Shown here piece after piece: positions 31,601 to 42,771 of a DNA stretch of 64,000 nucleotides. The stretch is from Helichrysum umbraculigerum (lineage: Eukaryota; Streptophyta; Magnoliopsida; Asterales; Asteraceae): assembly GCA_949592205.1 (NCBI GenBank), contig CATIUR010000001.1, positions 338,525,250 to 338,589,249 on the forward strand. The letters run 5' to 3'. The notes beneath the pieces are model-generated. The model was not told where the DNA came from. It did no database searches and saw nothing but the letters and a program-made list of their open reading frames with translations. Each line of letters starts with the position of its first letter. Position 1 is the stretch's first letter. A program made the translations under genes and the position numbers.

Positions 31601-32809
31601 CTAGTTAGGATAGAGAGCAAGGAAACGCTCAGTGATTATGGGAATGACGTTAATGATCCCGTTGCCAAAACTAAAGAAATTAGACAGGTGCTCGGCAGTC
31701 ACGGGAAGCAAATAAACCAAATCCAAACTAATTTTCATTAATGCCTTGGTTACCCCTCCTTCTTCATCCCACACTTCATCATTACCAACTAACTTAATCT
31801 CTCGCTCCGGACTGTCATCCTCAAATTCATTAATAAATTCTAAACATGACTCCCAAATCTGATGATGCTTGCTCATCAGTGGCATTTCCTTCAAACTTCT
31901 AACTAAGCTTTCAATCTCACCTAAGACTTGCTCTTGAAGTCTGTTGAAACTCAAACCTGAACTCCTAAATATCTCAACAAATCTCATGTAGATTTCCACC
32001 ATTCCATAGTGGAAATGTTCCCTTTGGTACAGAATCTTAGTCTCATCCACTAACTCTCTCATGTTCGCCACTAGATAAGTTGCTACATCAATTTCACCAT
32101 TTGGGTGAATAAAATCTGGGCGTGGCCTTCCTTCTTCTTCCTTAGCAAGACGATCCAGCTGTTTAACCATTCTATTCATGTGATAATGGATAGTGTTTTT
32201 CACTATGAAACAATGAGGTGTCTCATCCTTAAGATGATCATCCGCTTGTAACAATTGAACCAGATCCTTCAACCCAGCCAAGAATTCCTTGTCAGCTTCA
32301 GAATTTGGATGACCTGTTATCTCATACAAAGCTTTGATCATACGACCAAGACACGCAGCCTGATTAACTGAGTAAGGGAACGAATGTTGCCTTAAAATCT
32401 CATAAATCTCAACATATCGTCTCTGTTGGTTAGTGAAGAACACCTTCTCCTCTTCGATCCTTAAAGTTATTGATTCCTCAAAATCTAAAAGGTCGTCCAA
32501 AAACTGCTGAGAATCCCCAAATTGTCTTTCCACTTCTGCACTATCTAGTAGGTTCTGCACTAGTGCCAGTTGATAGTCGGAGAAATAAACAGAGGATATC
32601 CTTATTAGTTCAGCTGTAAAAGGAATGTCCCATCTCACATTCGCAATTGCACCCAATAATTCTTCACATGACGAAGTCATAGGCACAACCTTGCGACCCA
32701 AGTGAGTGAATGATGGAATTTCACTTTCTACTCTCGACTCCAAACTCTCAGAATCATAAATCTCAACTAAATCGTAATCGTTAGCATCACTTTCAGAACT
32801 TCTCGCCAT
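31601..32809 (-). CDS. Unrecognised 402-aa ORF in gag position, element B
   Basis: I do not recognise this protein. It occupies the place of gag: the first ORF after the PBS, 338 nt downstream of it. The frame is intact from MARSSESDANDYD to the stop. The N-terminal ~30 residues are acidic and Ser-rich. The rest looks mainly alpha-helical with many charged residues (SEADKEFLAGLKDLVQLLQA, RLAKEEEGRPRPDFIHPNG, GMVEIYMRFVEIFRSSG). The C-terminal ~45 residues become hydrophobic (ISLDLVYLLPV, FGNGIINVIPIITERFLAL). No zinc knuckle, protease, RT or known catalytic motif is visible. It could be a strongly diverged capsid protein, a captured host sequence, or a novel element protein. The intact frame despite many deamination-type changes elsewhere in the window argues for function. 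Confidence 0.65.
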   Translation of the reverse strand: MARSSESDANDYDLVEIYDSESLESRVESEIPSFTHLGRKVVPMTSSCEELLGAIANVRWDIPFTAELIRISSVYFSDYQLALVQNLLDSAEVERQFGDSQQFLDDLLDFEESITLRIEEEKVFFTNQQRRYVEIYEILRQHSFPYSVNQAACLGRMIKALYEITGHPNSEADKEFLAGLKDLVQLLQADDHLKDETPHCFIVKNTIHYHMNRMVKQLDRLAKEEEGRPRPDFIHPNGEIDVATYLVANMRELVDETKILYQREHFHYGMVEIYMRFVEIFRSSGLSFNRLQEQVLGEIESLVRSLKEMPLMSKHHQIWESCLEFINEFEDDSPEREIKLVGNDEVWDEEGGVTKALMKISLDLVYLLPVTAEHLSNFFSFGNGIINVIPIITERFLALYPN

Positions 32810-33146
32810 TGGATTATAAACCTAAATAAAAATAAATCTGAAATACAAAACACCACTAACGAAAAACAAGTTAGTTACACAAAATAATAAAATTAAATAA
32901 CATGTACAATATTAAATAAATGGAACACCAACCGGCGGACGGATTTCCATCCGCCGGTTGAAACTAAAACCCCAAAAGTTTAACCAATTAAAGGATAATT
33001 AGTTTCAACCAGTGAATTAATGAAAATTTGTTACACAATTACTTAAATTACTTTAAACAACTTTACAAAATTATTTGCTTAACAAAATTCTTTTAAAAAT
33101 CAAAGTTTACAAATCACTAACTCCTATTTAAATAATCACAACCGCT
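32810..33146 (-). other. Element B 5' leader with 15-bp inverted repeat
   Basis: Leader between PBS and first ORF. 32929-32943 (CAACCGGCGGACGGA) pairs with 32946-32960 (TCCATCCGCCGGTTG) with one mismatch and a 2-base loop, a strong hairpin in AU-rich RNA. Confidence 0.75.
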
Positions 33147-33164
33147 TCCCCGGTAGCGGCGCCA
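33147..33164 (-). promoter_or_regulatory. Primer binding site (tRNA-Asp type), element B
   Basis: On the - strand TGGCGCCGCTACCGGGGA, 6 bp from the 5' LTR; close to the complement of the plant tRNA-Asp 3' end. Confidence 0.85.
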
Positions 33165-33170
33165 AAAACT

Positions 33171-34726
33171 TGATGTGCTATGAAAGCGCGTCTTGTTTTA
33201 TAATTTATAAATAGAAATACCTAATAAATACTTTCAAGCAACCAGACAAAAATACCCGATCAATTGTAAATATAGAATTGGTAAGTCAGATTCGAACACA
33301 GGGAATGGTGGAATATTTAAAATAGAAATTAACAATTAACTAGGAAACAGTAAATATGGGGGCGTTTTAGTTCCGTGCGAACATTTGTTTAGAAAACATT
33401 TATTTAAAATAATTAATCTTAAATAAAACTTAAATTAAAATAATAAATAAATACTAATAAATACTAATTAAAATAACAAATAGATTACGATAGGAGAGAA
33501 CAAGTAATTGTATAATTAATGTCACTCAGATTCATATATCTTGATTCATTGCGTATTGATTATCTAATTGTGATTCTTTTATATCAACTTAATACCAAAT
33601 TCTTCAATGAATATTAAATTGAATGTGAACTAGCCAACGTTTCGGGTCCAACTAATTCCTACAACTTAGGGTTCAACATAAAACACTGGTTCCAATGTCA
33701 CAAGATGATCAGTCAATTGTGTGTCTTTTCCTAAATTATGCATGAAGTATTCACAACTCATCATAATTAACTCTAGTGGTATGATTCAACAATACCCAAT
33801 AATTACTTATTGTCTTGTTCATTTTAAAGTAGATAACTATCGTATACTCAACCTATCAAACTCAATCTATTTAGCAATGATCAAAACCTAGATTCTAATC
33901 ATCAATAATTCATAACATTAAAGGAACTCAATCTCAATAATATTATCAACCACGTTGAGCAACAATAATAACTAGTTACCAATAAACAAGGATTCACGAG
34001 TAATATAACCGTTTTCAATTAAATAACTTAGTCAATACGCAATTATAATCGTTCAATAATCATAATCTAAGTTCAATCAACTACACAATCACTTTGGATA
34101 TTCAATTCATCATGAAAACAATATACATCAGATTCAAATAAATCAAATTCTTCAATGAAATAAAGAAACGAAAGTATACCGAATCAATAATGATGAACTA
34201 CGAAAGATTTAGATGAACTATCCTCGATCTTCACCCTTCGTACCTCCAAAATACTAAAGAAATTCGTAAACTAAACCTAAATACCGAAAATAATCGTCTG
34301 GAAACCAAAACAAAACGAATCACCCTGTTTTTAGGGTTTTTTACGCGTTTTTATATTTCTGGAATTTTGATCCATACGGCGTATGGATTGATTTCAAGCC
34401 CAGCCCAAGTCCGCGTAACCTGGGCCTCCTGCACTGCAATTCATACGGCGTATGGATTTCCATACGGCGTATAGATGCATTTTCCATCCGGTTTCTTGAT
34501 TTTTCTTCATTTCTTCATTTCTTCGATTTCGGCTTCACTTTATTCTTCAACTATGTATCATTTAGCTTGTTTATTGACTGTTTTCCATTCCTTTCTTCAC
34601 AAACGCTCCATTTCCACATCTAATTGCAAATATGAACGAAATTAATATCTATTCTTAATAAAATGCAATAGAAATATCCAAGAATAGGGGTAAAATATTA
34701 CTAAAATATAGTACTTTTGAGCGTTT

Positions 34727-34730
<4 letters not shown>
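33171..34730 (-). repeat. Element B 5' LTR
   Basis: Plus-strand TGATGTGCTATG to GCGTTTATCA, 1560 bp. Reading on the - strand, palindromes at 34476-34439 (a pair, 19 bp apart) and 34388-34370 are followed 14 bp later by TATA-like ATATAAAAA (34356-34348), a probable promoter. Confidence 0.92.
34348..34476 (-). promoter_or_regulatory. Palindrome array and TATA box, element B LTR
   Basis: Three dyads of ATCCATACG-G-CGTATGGAT type (two with single changes here) immediately upstream of ATATAAAAA on the - strand. Conserved in position in the 3' LTR. Confidence 0.7.

Positions 34731-34807
<77 letters not shown>
34731..34807. repeat. TA microsatellite, right half
   Basis: Continuation of the (TA)n at 18993-19037 interrupted by element B. 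Confidence 0.95.
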
Positions 34808-34810
<3 letters not shown>

Positions 34811-34813
<3 letters not shown>

Positions 34814-34969
34814 GGAGGTTCAAATGAGAACCACTTTATAGTTGAGAACTGTGAGAACCACAACGAATACGTGTTTGTTCACATGTGATTAACTTCAATC
34901 ATATGTGAACATTGATGTACGTTTAATTGAAAAAGAAAAAAGTAAAAAAAATCATTTTGAACCTTCCCC
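34811..34969. mobile_element. Small MITE-like repeat
   Basis: 159 bp with imperfect terminal inverted repeats (GTGGGAGGTTCAAA at the left, TTTGAACCTTCCCC at the right; two mismatches in 14) in a TA-rich target. Too short to code. A TA duplication would be typical of Tc1/mariner-type MITEs but cannot be proven within a TA repeat. Confidence 0.5.
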
Positions 34970-34978
34970 TATATATGT

Positions 34979-35028
<50 letters not shown>

Positions 35029-35125
35029 GTATATGTATATATGTATATATATGTATATATATATATATGTATATATATATATGTATATATATATCAATAT
35101 ATATATATATGTATGTATGTATATA
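34970..35125. repeat. TATATG/TATA microsatellite
   Basis: Degenerate (TA)n with TATATG interruptions. Open frames of repeated Tyr/Ile across it are artefacts. Confidence 0.95.
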
Positions 35126-36967
35126 ACACAAATGATTGTTTGAAATCACATATAAATGAATATGAAAGAACGCAGAATTTCAAATAAGGACGTTGGTGAA
35201 ATATGTATTAAATAATACGAAATTATTTAATAACATTAATCGTTATTTTATATTATGGTACTAATATAATAAAAGTAAATATTTGTTAAAACGTGACCAG
35301 AACGCGACGAAAATGCACGAAACGCGCCCGACGGATAAAATAATCTTAAGTTATATTTATATAACTCAAAGTTAAATATTTTGGTAAAATACTTCAAGTG
35401 AAAGCAAAACAAATAAACACGTACGATTTATAACGTTTAAAACGTTACATTAATCAAACAACCGTATAACTCTCAACAGACAACCAAACGGACCCAACCA
35501 ATATTTTATAACTTGAAATATATTATTTTGGACAAATACGTTTATCTAAAATATCGAGTTTTAAACCGGTAACGAAATGTATAATATAAAACGTTTAACG
35601 TCTAAACGGACGACAAAACGACCGGGGAAACGAGCACCGCGCGAAGCGAAAATTTGAGGAACAAAATTTAACAAACCCACACCTCAATGTGCCCCATTTC
35701 CAACTGGTTTTAGCTCCAAAAACATGATCCCACATTTTAGGATCATGTTTTTATCTACTTTTTGACTTTGAATACACTAACCCATTATTTTTTTTCATTT
35801 CTATCAACCTCTTTCTCAATCCCTCTCGGCTCTCTCTCTTTATCTTCACAACTACCATCATCATCCTTATCATCTACCCATAAATCTAGCACCATACTTG
35901 AAGAAAAACTAAAGGAAAAGGGAGAAACGGAAAGGAGAAGCAAAACCGAACTCGTCTCACTCATTCTCGGCTTAGATCATCTATTTCTTTGTAAGGTTTC
36001 AAAATTTTCATTTGATTATCTTGGATGATGTTATTTTACATGTTTATAAGTTCTCTCAACTTGAAAATGTTCAAAACAATACTTAAAATAAGTTTTTGAA
36101 ATCATATATATATATATCACAGTTTTCGGTTCCTGAAAAACAGCTCACGAGAAAAATCATATAAAATCACACACATGGAATTAATGGATGAAAAACCTGT
36201 CAAAATTTGCGAATTGAAGTTAACTACAACTTTCGTGTTAAGCTCTTAGACTAAATATGCACATATTTTAGTAGAAAAATTGATTTGTAAGTGATAGACA
36301 TTTTTGGCTGAAAATAAACACTTTTTGTTCATGATTTTTGTTAGCTATGAATATGAACCCCTAAAATCATGGAAAAATTATGTAAGAAACTAGACCCATA
36401 GATGCTTAAGTGTGAGTTTTGGTAGGAATTGATTCGGTATAAAAAGTGGTGAAAACGGAAGAATTATTTAGTCGAAAAACCGAAAAACATAAACATAGGG
36501 ACTGTTTTTGCAATTTATATAAAACCGACACAATGAGCCATACATAAAACGTAACGGTAATTTTTCCGAGCCCTAGAAACATATTTAAGGCTACCTTAAA
36601 AGTTTCGGATCAAACCGAGGTCGTTTGACCCCAAACCTGAATACGAAAACATACAAAGATATTTTTTATACGAAACAAACAAAAATTATATTTTTGGAAT
36701 ATAATTTCAATCCGTCACCAACGGGCCGTACTTATTTTATAAACTTCAAATATAAACACTTATCGAATACTTTGGACATAATTAATCGAGTGAACACTAA
36801 TATGGATGATATAATTAGACGTCCATTTACTCATTTATAATCTCACGTGTTTAGGGTACTAGGAGATTCGGTTTGGATCATAAGCTTACTTTAGGATCGC
36901 TAGCTCCTCAGGTGAGTTCATAGCCTCACTTTTATTTATTTGAACTATTTTGGGGTGAGATACATGC
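35126..36967 (+). other. LTR E, middle part
   Basis: No gene supported. Pyrimidine-rich, promoter/leader-like sequence near 35780-35890. The open frame at 35762-36028 is Ser/Thr-rich low complexity and lies wholly inside the LTR. Confidence 0.6.
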
Positions 36968-39900
36968 TGTAACACCCTCAAATATTGGTTTGCGGAAGCG
37001 GTCGGGTCGGGTGTTACCAAATTAAATATCACAGCATAAGATACATAATGAACGACTCTAAATGAGACGTTTGATAATAATTATACATTTACCAAATAGA
37101 ACGTTTACAACGTGACGAATTTAATAGAATTTCAAATACATAATTTGAAAATACAAAAGTAAATGCAGAGTTGTCCCAAATGTTTGAAATCATGCGACTC
37201 GAGCTAGCATAATCTTGTAGTAATCCTAATCCTGTTGGGCACCTGAGAACACATGCTAAAACAGGTCAGCTATAAAGCTGGTGAGTTCATAGGATAGTTA
37301 GTTGAAAACGTAAAGTATGAATCCAATGCGTTTTGAAAAGTAGCTCAGAATCCACGATTCTGACTGGTATTATGTTGGAGTTTTGTAATACAAATGTGTA
37401 TACGATGGACGAGGTATCTAATACCTAAGCAATAGAGTTATGTACCTAAGTACCTAATAATTGAGGCTCTTCGAGCCTGGATACCTTTCTGGTATTACGT
37501 AAATTTAACAGAGTAAAGCAATACCTGCCTAAGTTTGAAATCAAGTAAATGTATGACCACGTCATATGAGGTTGAGTAATATTTGATAGCGTGTTGCATC
37601 CAGCAACGAAATCGTAATCCCACGGATTATTGTTGTATGTTCGTTTACCCGGCTAGCATGAGCTAACCCGAACATGTTTGAGCTAACGGCCTCGCGTGGG
37701 AACTCCACCGACCCGTTAACTTATTGTGAATCCCGAGTATCACTCGCTGATCCATTGATTGAGTTGAAATTGTGCCCACTGCAATACCGTGGTTTAGTTT
37801 TGTGCCCACTTTACCGTGGCATCGTTTGGTGCCCGTTGCAATACCGCGGCATCGTTTTTGGATTGCTCGCAAGCAATGTGTAATTGAGCCGGTAGTACAA
37901 CGACATGCCCGACTAAGTTGTTCGAGAGCCAGCAGTACTCGACATGCCTGACTAAGTAGATCGTATAATTGTATGTATACTAATATACATATGTAAATTG
38001 TAGGTAGCACCGAGTGCTCGAGATGATGTATCAGTATGTAAATATATATATGTATATGTCGAAACAGCAAACATGTGTAACAATCATGCCACGCATGAAA
38101 ATAGTTGATTTATCTAATTATGTATGAACAAATACTTAGATATTTAATAGCACGTTAAACCTAGGTATGAATACTCATCACCTAGTTGGGCTGTATTAGT
38201 ATAAGGAATCTATACTAACGTGTGATAATATTGTATACTCCTAGCCTAAAGCCTAGCAAGTATATATATCGGAGTCTCGGGAAAATGTTCACTTAAGCCC
38301 AGTTCCCGTTCTAATGATAATGAAGCGTGTCGACAGTTTTAGTTATCAGAGAATAACTAAAGTTGTAGCAGTATAGATGTTGTCCAGTGTAGGTAGAACT
38401 AACTAGTTCTAATGTATTCAATGATATCGTCCCGCGACAATATGGCCAAATGATTGTGATAACTAAATCAAGTTATGTATTGGTAATCGTTTTCCAACAA
38501 CCTAACAGAGTATGATTACAACCTATCTAGGTTAAGTATTGATATTGTTCTAAGACAATATTAAGGGTGTAATTCCTAAGTATTACACATTTCGTATTAC
38601 ATACAGTAATATAAATAGTTGTGAATTATAAATGATTATTAATATAATTCGAAAACAGTAATTTGAGCATGTGTTTCACCCCGAAAATAATAAAACGATT
38701 GAAAGAGTGGGGCTATGAAACTCACCTGAGAAGCTAGCGTCCTAGTGTAACGAGTCGTGCCAAGTATAATCTCCTAGTGTCCTAAACCCGAGAGATTTCG
38801 TATGTTTGTAAGTGCGGTTCGTTATTGATGATTCGTAATAATAATTCATATTATTATTAGGTTTGAGTTTTCGTATACTTTATAAAGTATATTTGTTTTG
38901 AGTATAAGTCGTATCATATTTAAATTGTCATTTGAAAACGTTTCCCGACACTTAGAAAGATGTGGCTATTTTCTGTTTTCTGCGACATAACATGCGACGC
39001 AAAAATTGGTCATGCGACACAAGGGTCGTGTCGCATAGAGTGCGACACAAGAGCTCTGCGACACAGTGGTTGTGTCGCAAAAGTTTGCGATGCTAAATCA
39101 ATAGCGACATAAGGGTTGTGTCGTATAAGGTTTACGACACAAGATGCGACACAGCGTACGACATAAGATACGACACAAACGGAATTATGCGACACAACAT
39201 GCGACACAAGCGTTGTGTCGCAAAGATGAACACCAGCCCAGAAACTCGCGGCTGTCGCGTTTTTTCAATCAAAATCACAAATCAAACGCATTTTTGAGTT
39301 GTAAAATCATGTTTTCTTTGTTGTTTAGGTTATAACTAAGTTGGGTAAACATTATTACACCAAAACATTACACCAAAATGATTAAATCTAGAAATTTAGA
39401 AATTTCTTACAATTGCAAATCGAGGCCAAACGAGGAAGAAAACGAGGGTGTTGCCTTTGTTAATGTTGTTCCTCACTTGATGGTGATTCCGAAAATGTTG
39501 GTGATGGTGGTGGCGGTGGTCGGCCGGCGATGGTGGTGGTGAAGTGGTGGTGGTGTAAGTGTTTTTAGAGAGAGAAAGAGTAGAGAGAAAAGAGAATAGA
39601 GAGAGAAGTGGGGAGGTGAGAATGAGAAGAAAATGGGGAGGGGATTTGGGTTTTGCCAAACTCAGATCCCCAATGCGCGGACTATGGCCTCCAACCACAG
39701 TACAAAATACCCGTGTTTTATTTGTCCGATATAATTTAGAATAATATTTTAAACTCTAAAGTTTATTTATATTATCTTGAAATGTTTATTAGTGAAAGTA
39801 TTTTATAAAAATACTATTTTAAAACAAAGGTTTAATTGTTTTGTTTTTGGGCGGTCACGTGTAATTAAGATGCGTTTTAAATTAAAACGACTTATATTTT

Positions 39901-40058
39901 CGAATAATTAATATTTTTGTCCAGATGTTAAATGTTAAATCTTTATGATTAACCATTGTTTACAAAATTTTGATTACTTGGTTACAATTGCATATAATAA
40001 TACAATTATTTAAAATTAAAGTTTGGCGCGAAATTTGACTTTTTGACGAGGTGTTACA
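36968..40058 (-). mobile_element. Solo LTR F
   Basis: TGTAACACCCTCAAATATTGG to GACGAGGTGTTACA, 3091 bp, flanked by CATGC at 36963-36967 and 40059-40063 and inserted in LTR E. Orientation is - strand: its left end is the reverse complement of a typical LTR 3' end (GCTTCCGCAAACC then GGGTGTTACA, compare 41000-41046). No PBS, PPT or coding sequence remains. A degenerate tandem repeat (GTGCCC..TACCGTGG) lies at about 37768-37862 and a palindrome cluster at 38986-39222. Small open frames inside are not called. Confidence 0.87.
38986..39222. repeat. TGCGACAC / GTGTCGCA palindrome cluster, LTR F
   Basis: Many half-sites of GCGACAC in both orientations, often as dyads such as TGCGACAC aagggtc GTGTCGCA near 39003-39025. 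Confidence 0.8.
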
Positions 40059-40063
40059 CATGC

Positions 40064-41046
40064 TCTGTTTTATAAAACTACTTGATCTCTGTTTTATGAA
40101 CTACTCTGAACTACTTGATTCCTGTTTTGCGAACTACTTTGAATTCTGACTTATGAATTACTTGAACTCTGATTTACTAACTACTTGAACTTTGTTTTGA
40201 ACTATGTGAACTCTATTTTGAACTGTTTGAACTCTGTTCTATGATTTGTTTTGTACTGTACTCTGAACTATTTTTGGGAAACCACGATAACTACAATAAC
40301 TACGATAACAACTACGATAACACTTGGGGGAACTATGATAACAACTACGAGCCCCACTACGATAACAACTATGGGGGAACTACGATAACAACTATGAGCC
40401 CCACTACGATAACAACTACGAGCCCCACTACGATAACAACTACGAGGGGAACTACGATAGCAACTACGTTTCAACTATGGTTAAACTTTGGAATATGAAA
40501 TCTTAAAAAATTTCATACTTTGATTTGGCACTTAAACAAACTTTGAAAACATGGAAATTCAACTATGACTTTAAACTACGAGTTCAACTATGAGTTCAAC
40601 TATGATTTCAACTATGATTATTACTATGACTTTAACGATGGATTTTAAACTATGATTTCTACTATGGTTTTAACTCTGATTTTTACTATGATTTCAACTA
40701 CGAAATTTTTATATTTTGTTTTGGCATTTGTACAAACTTTGAGAACTTGTGATTTGTACTACGTTTTAAACCATGATTTGAACTATGAACTAAACTATGA
40801 TTTGAACTATGATTAGAACTACGATTTCTATCTATGTTTTTAACTATGATTATAACTGCGAAAACCTATGAGCTCACCAACATTATTGTTGACCCGTTTT
40901 AGCATGTATTCTCAGGTACTTGCAATAGTAGGATTGGCCTTCAGGATCCTAGGTCGGTTTTCTCACTGTACCTCTGTGCGATGATTACCGGATTAGTCAC
41001 GCCCCGACCCGAATCGCTTCCGCAACACGAATTTGGGGGTGTGACA
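40064..41046 (+). other. LTR E, 3' part with minisatellite
   Basis: No gene. 40280-40470 is a tandem array around ACTACGATAACAACTACGA; degenerate AACTACTTGAACTCTG and AACTATGATTT repeats flank it. It ends with CGCTTCCGCAACACG and GGGGGTGTGACA. Confidence 0.75.
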
Positions 41047-41051
41047 GTCAA

Positions 41052-41867
41052 ACTTGAGTCAATTTGTACCAGAATTTCCCACACTTACAACCCATGTATT
41101 TCCAAATAAAGTATTCAAAATTCTTCACCTACAAAAAAACAAAGGAACCCTTGATCAAAAAAACACACAATACACTTGATGAAATCATCGAATTTATATA
41201 GTTGAAGTACACATCTAATGAACAGATTTGTGATGATCCACATTCAACACCACAAGTTCATTCAATAGAACTGAATTATCAATTTACCATTATACATGTA
41301 TACGCAATAAAATATCCTATCTTATGTAAGACTTGATTTATCGATGGTTTGGAAATTTTTTATAAGACTAAATTGGGTCAAAGTAGTTTAGAAGTAGGGT
41401 GTTAAGCATATTTATCAATGATTTAAATAATCGTTAGATATATAATGCCTCGTTAAAGATATAGTATAATCCATTAGTAACAAAAAATCATGGGTGACAA
41501 TCTGTTGAGATAGTGTTATTGCTTTTACCTAATCCATATCCTCTTCTTTTAATGAAATAACTTATGATATTAGTTTTTGGTAAATATAATTTAAGATATA
41601 TTTCTTTTTAGGAGGTAACAATTTTGACCCCGTTTACTTAAAAATGGGTCAGCTGTATCCAAGACTTCCTACCTCAGTTTGTCCCAAATAGCTTCACCTG
41701 CACTTTTGTAACCATTTATAATAATCAAAGAACAACTAAAGTTAATGAGAATCCCAAACATTTAAATGAATCATGAACAGAAGGGATGGGATCATATATT
41801 AAAAATACTCCTAAAACTCCTTCCAACAAAAAACTATTTAAACATGTAATGAAACTTACACCATGTT
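41052..41867. other. Intergenic or old unassigned sequence
   Basis: Right flank of LTR E; AT-rich. I see no gene, repeat end or RNA gene. Confidence 0.5.
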
Positions 41868-41870
41868 GAG

Positions 41871-42329
41871 TTGTCATCGGGGTTGGATGTCAGTAATGAA
41901 AATTTGCAAAGTTTTCACAATAAGCTTAAAATCATAAGATGTGAGTATTTGACCAGATCAAGTCAACCAGCAAAGAAGTTGACAATTGATCAGATTCTCA
42001 TACCTCATGCTGATCAAGGGTTCCCTCAGTTCACTTATCCTATCTGTGGAGACTCATCACTTCCGGATGGAGTAGAAGGCAGACATGGTCTGTATATTCA
42101 GTATCCAGCAGATGGCATCTTTTACAGAGTTGGTGATCTTCTCAGATTTCAGAGGACATATGAGTTGGAAAAGGCATGCTTGGATCACTTGGTGAATTTA
42201 AGAGCAATGGCATTGCTCAATCCAGCATCTGGTTCTTACTCACTCACCCTTGCCAATGAGATCAGAAGAAGAGGTTACAACCCTGATGCTCTAGAGATGA
42301 TGAAGCCAGTTAAAGTAGAAGGATTTTAG
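41871..42329 (+). CDS. Unrecognised 152-codon open frame
   Basis: An open frame with normal-looking amino acid composition, ending at TAG 42327. There is no ATG at its left end (it begins at TTG; the frame is open further upstream), so it is probably an exon or fragment. Distinct segments are SSQPAKKLTIDQILIPHAD, QFTYPICGDSSLPDGVEG, RHGLYIQYPADGIFYRVGDL and NEIRRRGYNPDALEMM. I do not recognise a family or catalytic motif. It lies 440 bp before an SPT5 pseudogene on the same strand, but the sequence is not SPT5. It may be another gene fragment from the same capture or duplication event. Confidence 0.4.
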   Translation: MSSGLDVSNENLQSFHNKLKIIRCEYLTRSSQPAKKLTIDQILIPHADQGFPQFTYPICGDSSLPDGVEGRHGLYIQYPADGIFYRVGDLLRFQRTYELEKACLDHLVNLRAMALLNPASGSYSLTLANEIRRRGYNPDALEMMKPVKVEGF

Positions 42330-42771
42330 TGGTTGCTGATGATGTGCACTCAGTAGTTATAATTTCCTTTTCTTGAAATTATCTGTATTTGTACTGTTAA
42401 GTCATGTTATGTAATATCTTAACATTTTCCCATGTGTTAATGATAAAGCTGATAACTCACTTACAACGAAGTCAATAGTTGTGAATCATTGTTCATTTTG
42501 TTTTTTCTCGTGAATATTACTATCTGTGACATGTAGGATTAATCTTATTTTTTGTTTTGAGGGTGGAGGAGTTGCTGACAGGAATCAAATATTCCAGCTC
42601 ATAGATTGATCACTTCTAGTGAAATTGAGTACCACACTTTTACTTGTGAAATCTACACTTCTCTTGTGTCTCACCTATTGATCTATTCTTGGTTGTTGTA
42701 GTGTTCAGTGGGTATGTTAATGTTCTTCCGTCAGTTTAATAGCACCTCTATATCTTTTTTTCCCTCTGTAG

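Larger units (their letters stand above)
19038..34730 (-). mobile_element. Element B: Athila-like non-autonomous element with two ORFs
   Basis: 15.7 kb including the nested element C; about 8.9 kb on its own. Order on the - strand: 5' LTR, tRNA-Asp-type PBS, a 402-aa ORF, a 1.3-kb spacer with palindromes, a 475-aa ATHILA ORF-1-like ORF, three stem-loops, PPT and 3' LTR. No gag zinc knuckle, protease, RT or integrase is present. The flanking duplication is TATAT, inside a TA microsatellite, and so not diagnostic by itself. The LTRs differ at roughly 20 of 1550 positions by eye. It shares PBS type, PPT, the GAGGAC stem-loop and the ordered triple stem-loops with element A, so an A-like element is its likely helper. 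Confidence 0.88.
18899..41046 (+). mobile_element. Solo LTR E, split by nested insertions
   Basis: The left end TGTGACACCCGGTC (18899) and right end GGGGGTGTGACA (to 41046) belong to one LTR, flanked by the same duplication GTCAA at 18894-18898 and 41047-41051. Its own sequence is 18899-19037, about 34736-36967 and 40064-41046, roughly 3.3 kb including TA repeats and a MITE. The rest is element B (with C inside) and solo LTR F. No internal retrotransposon region of E remains, so it is a solo LTR, normally produced by recombination between two LTRs. The termini resemble long Tekay-type LTRs. Confidence 0.85.

Noticed and set aside
34642..35187. Open frames on both strands encoding Tyr/Ile repeats
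   Set aside because: They are translations of TA and TATATG microsatellites.
39010..39335. Short open frames over the GCGACAC cluster
   Set aside because: Low-complexity products of the palindromes.
40241..40498. 85-codon frame NYDNNYDN
   Set aside because: Translation of the ACTACGATAAC minisatellite in LTR E.
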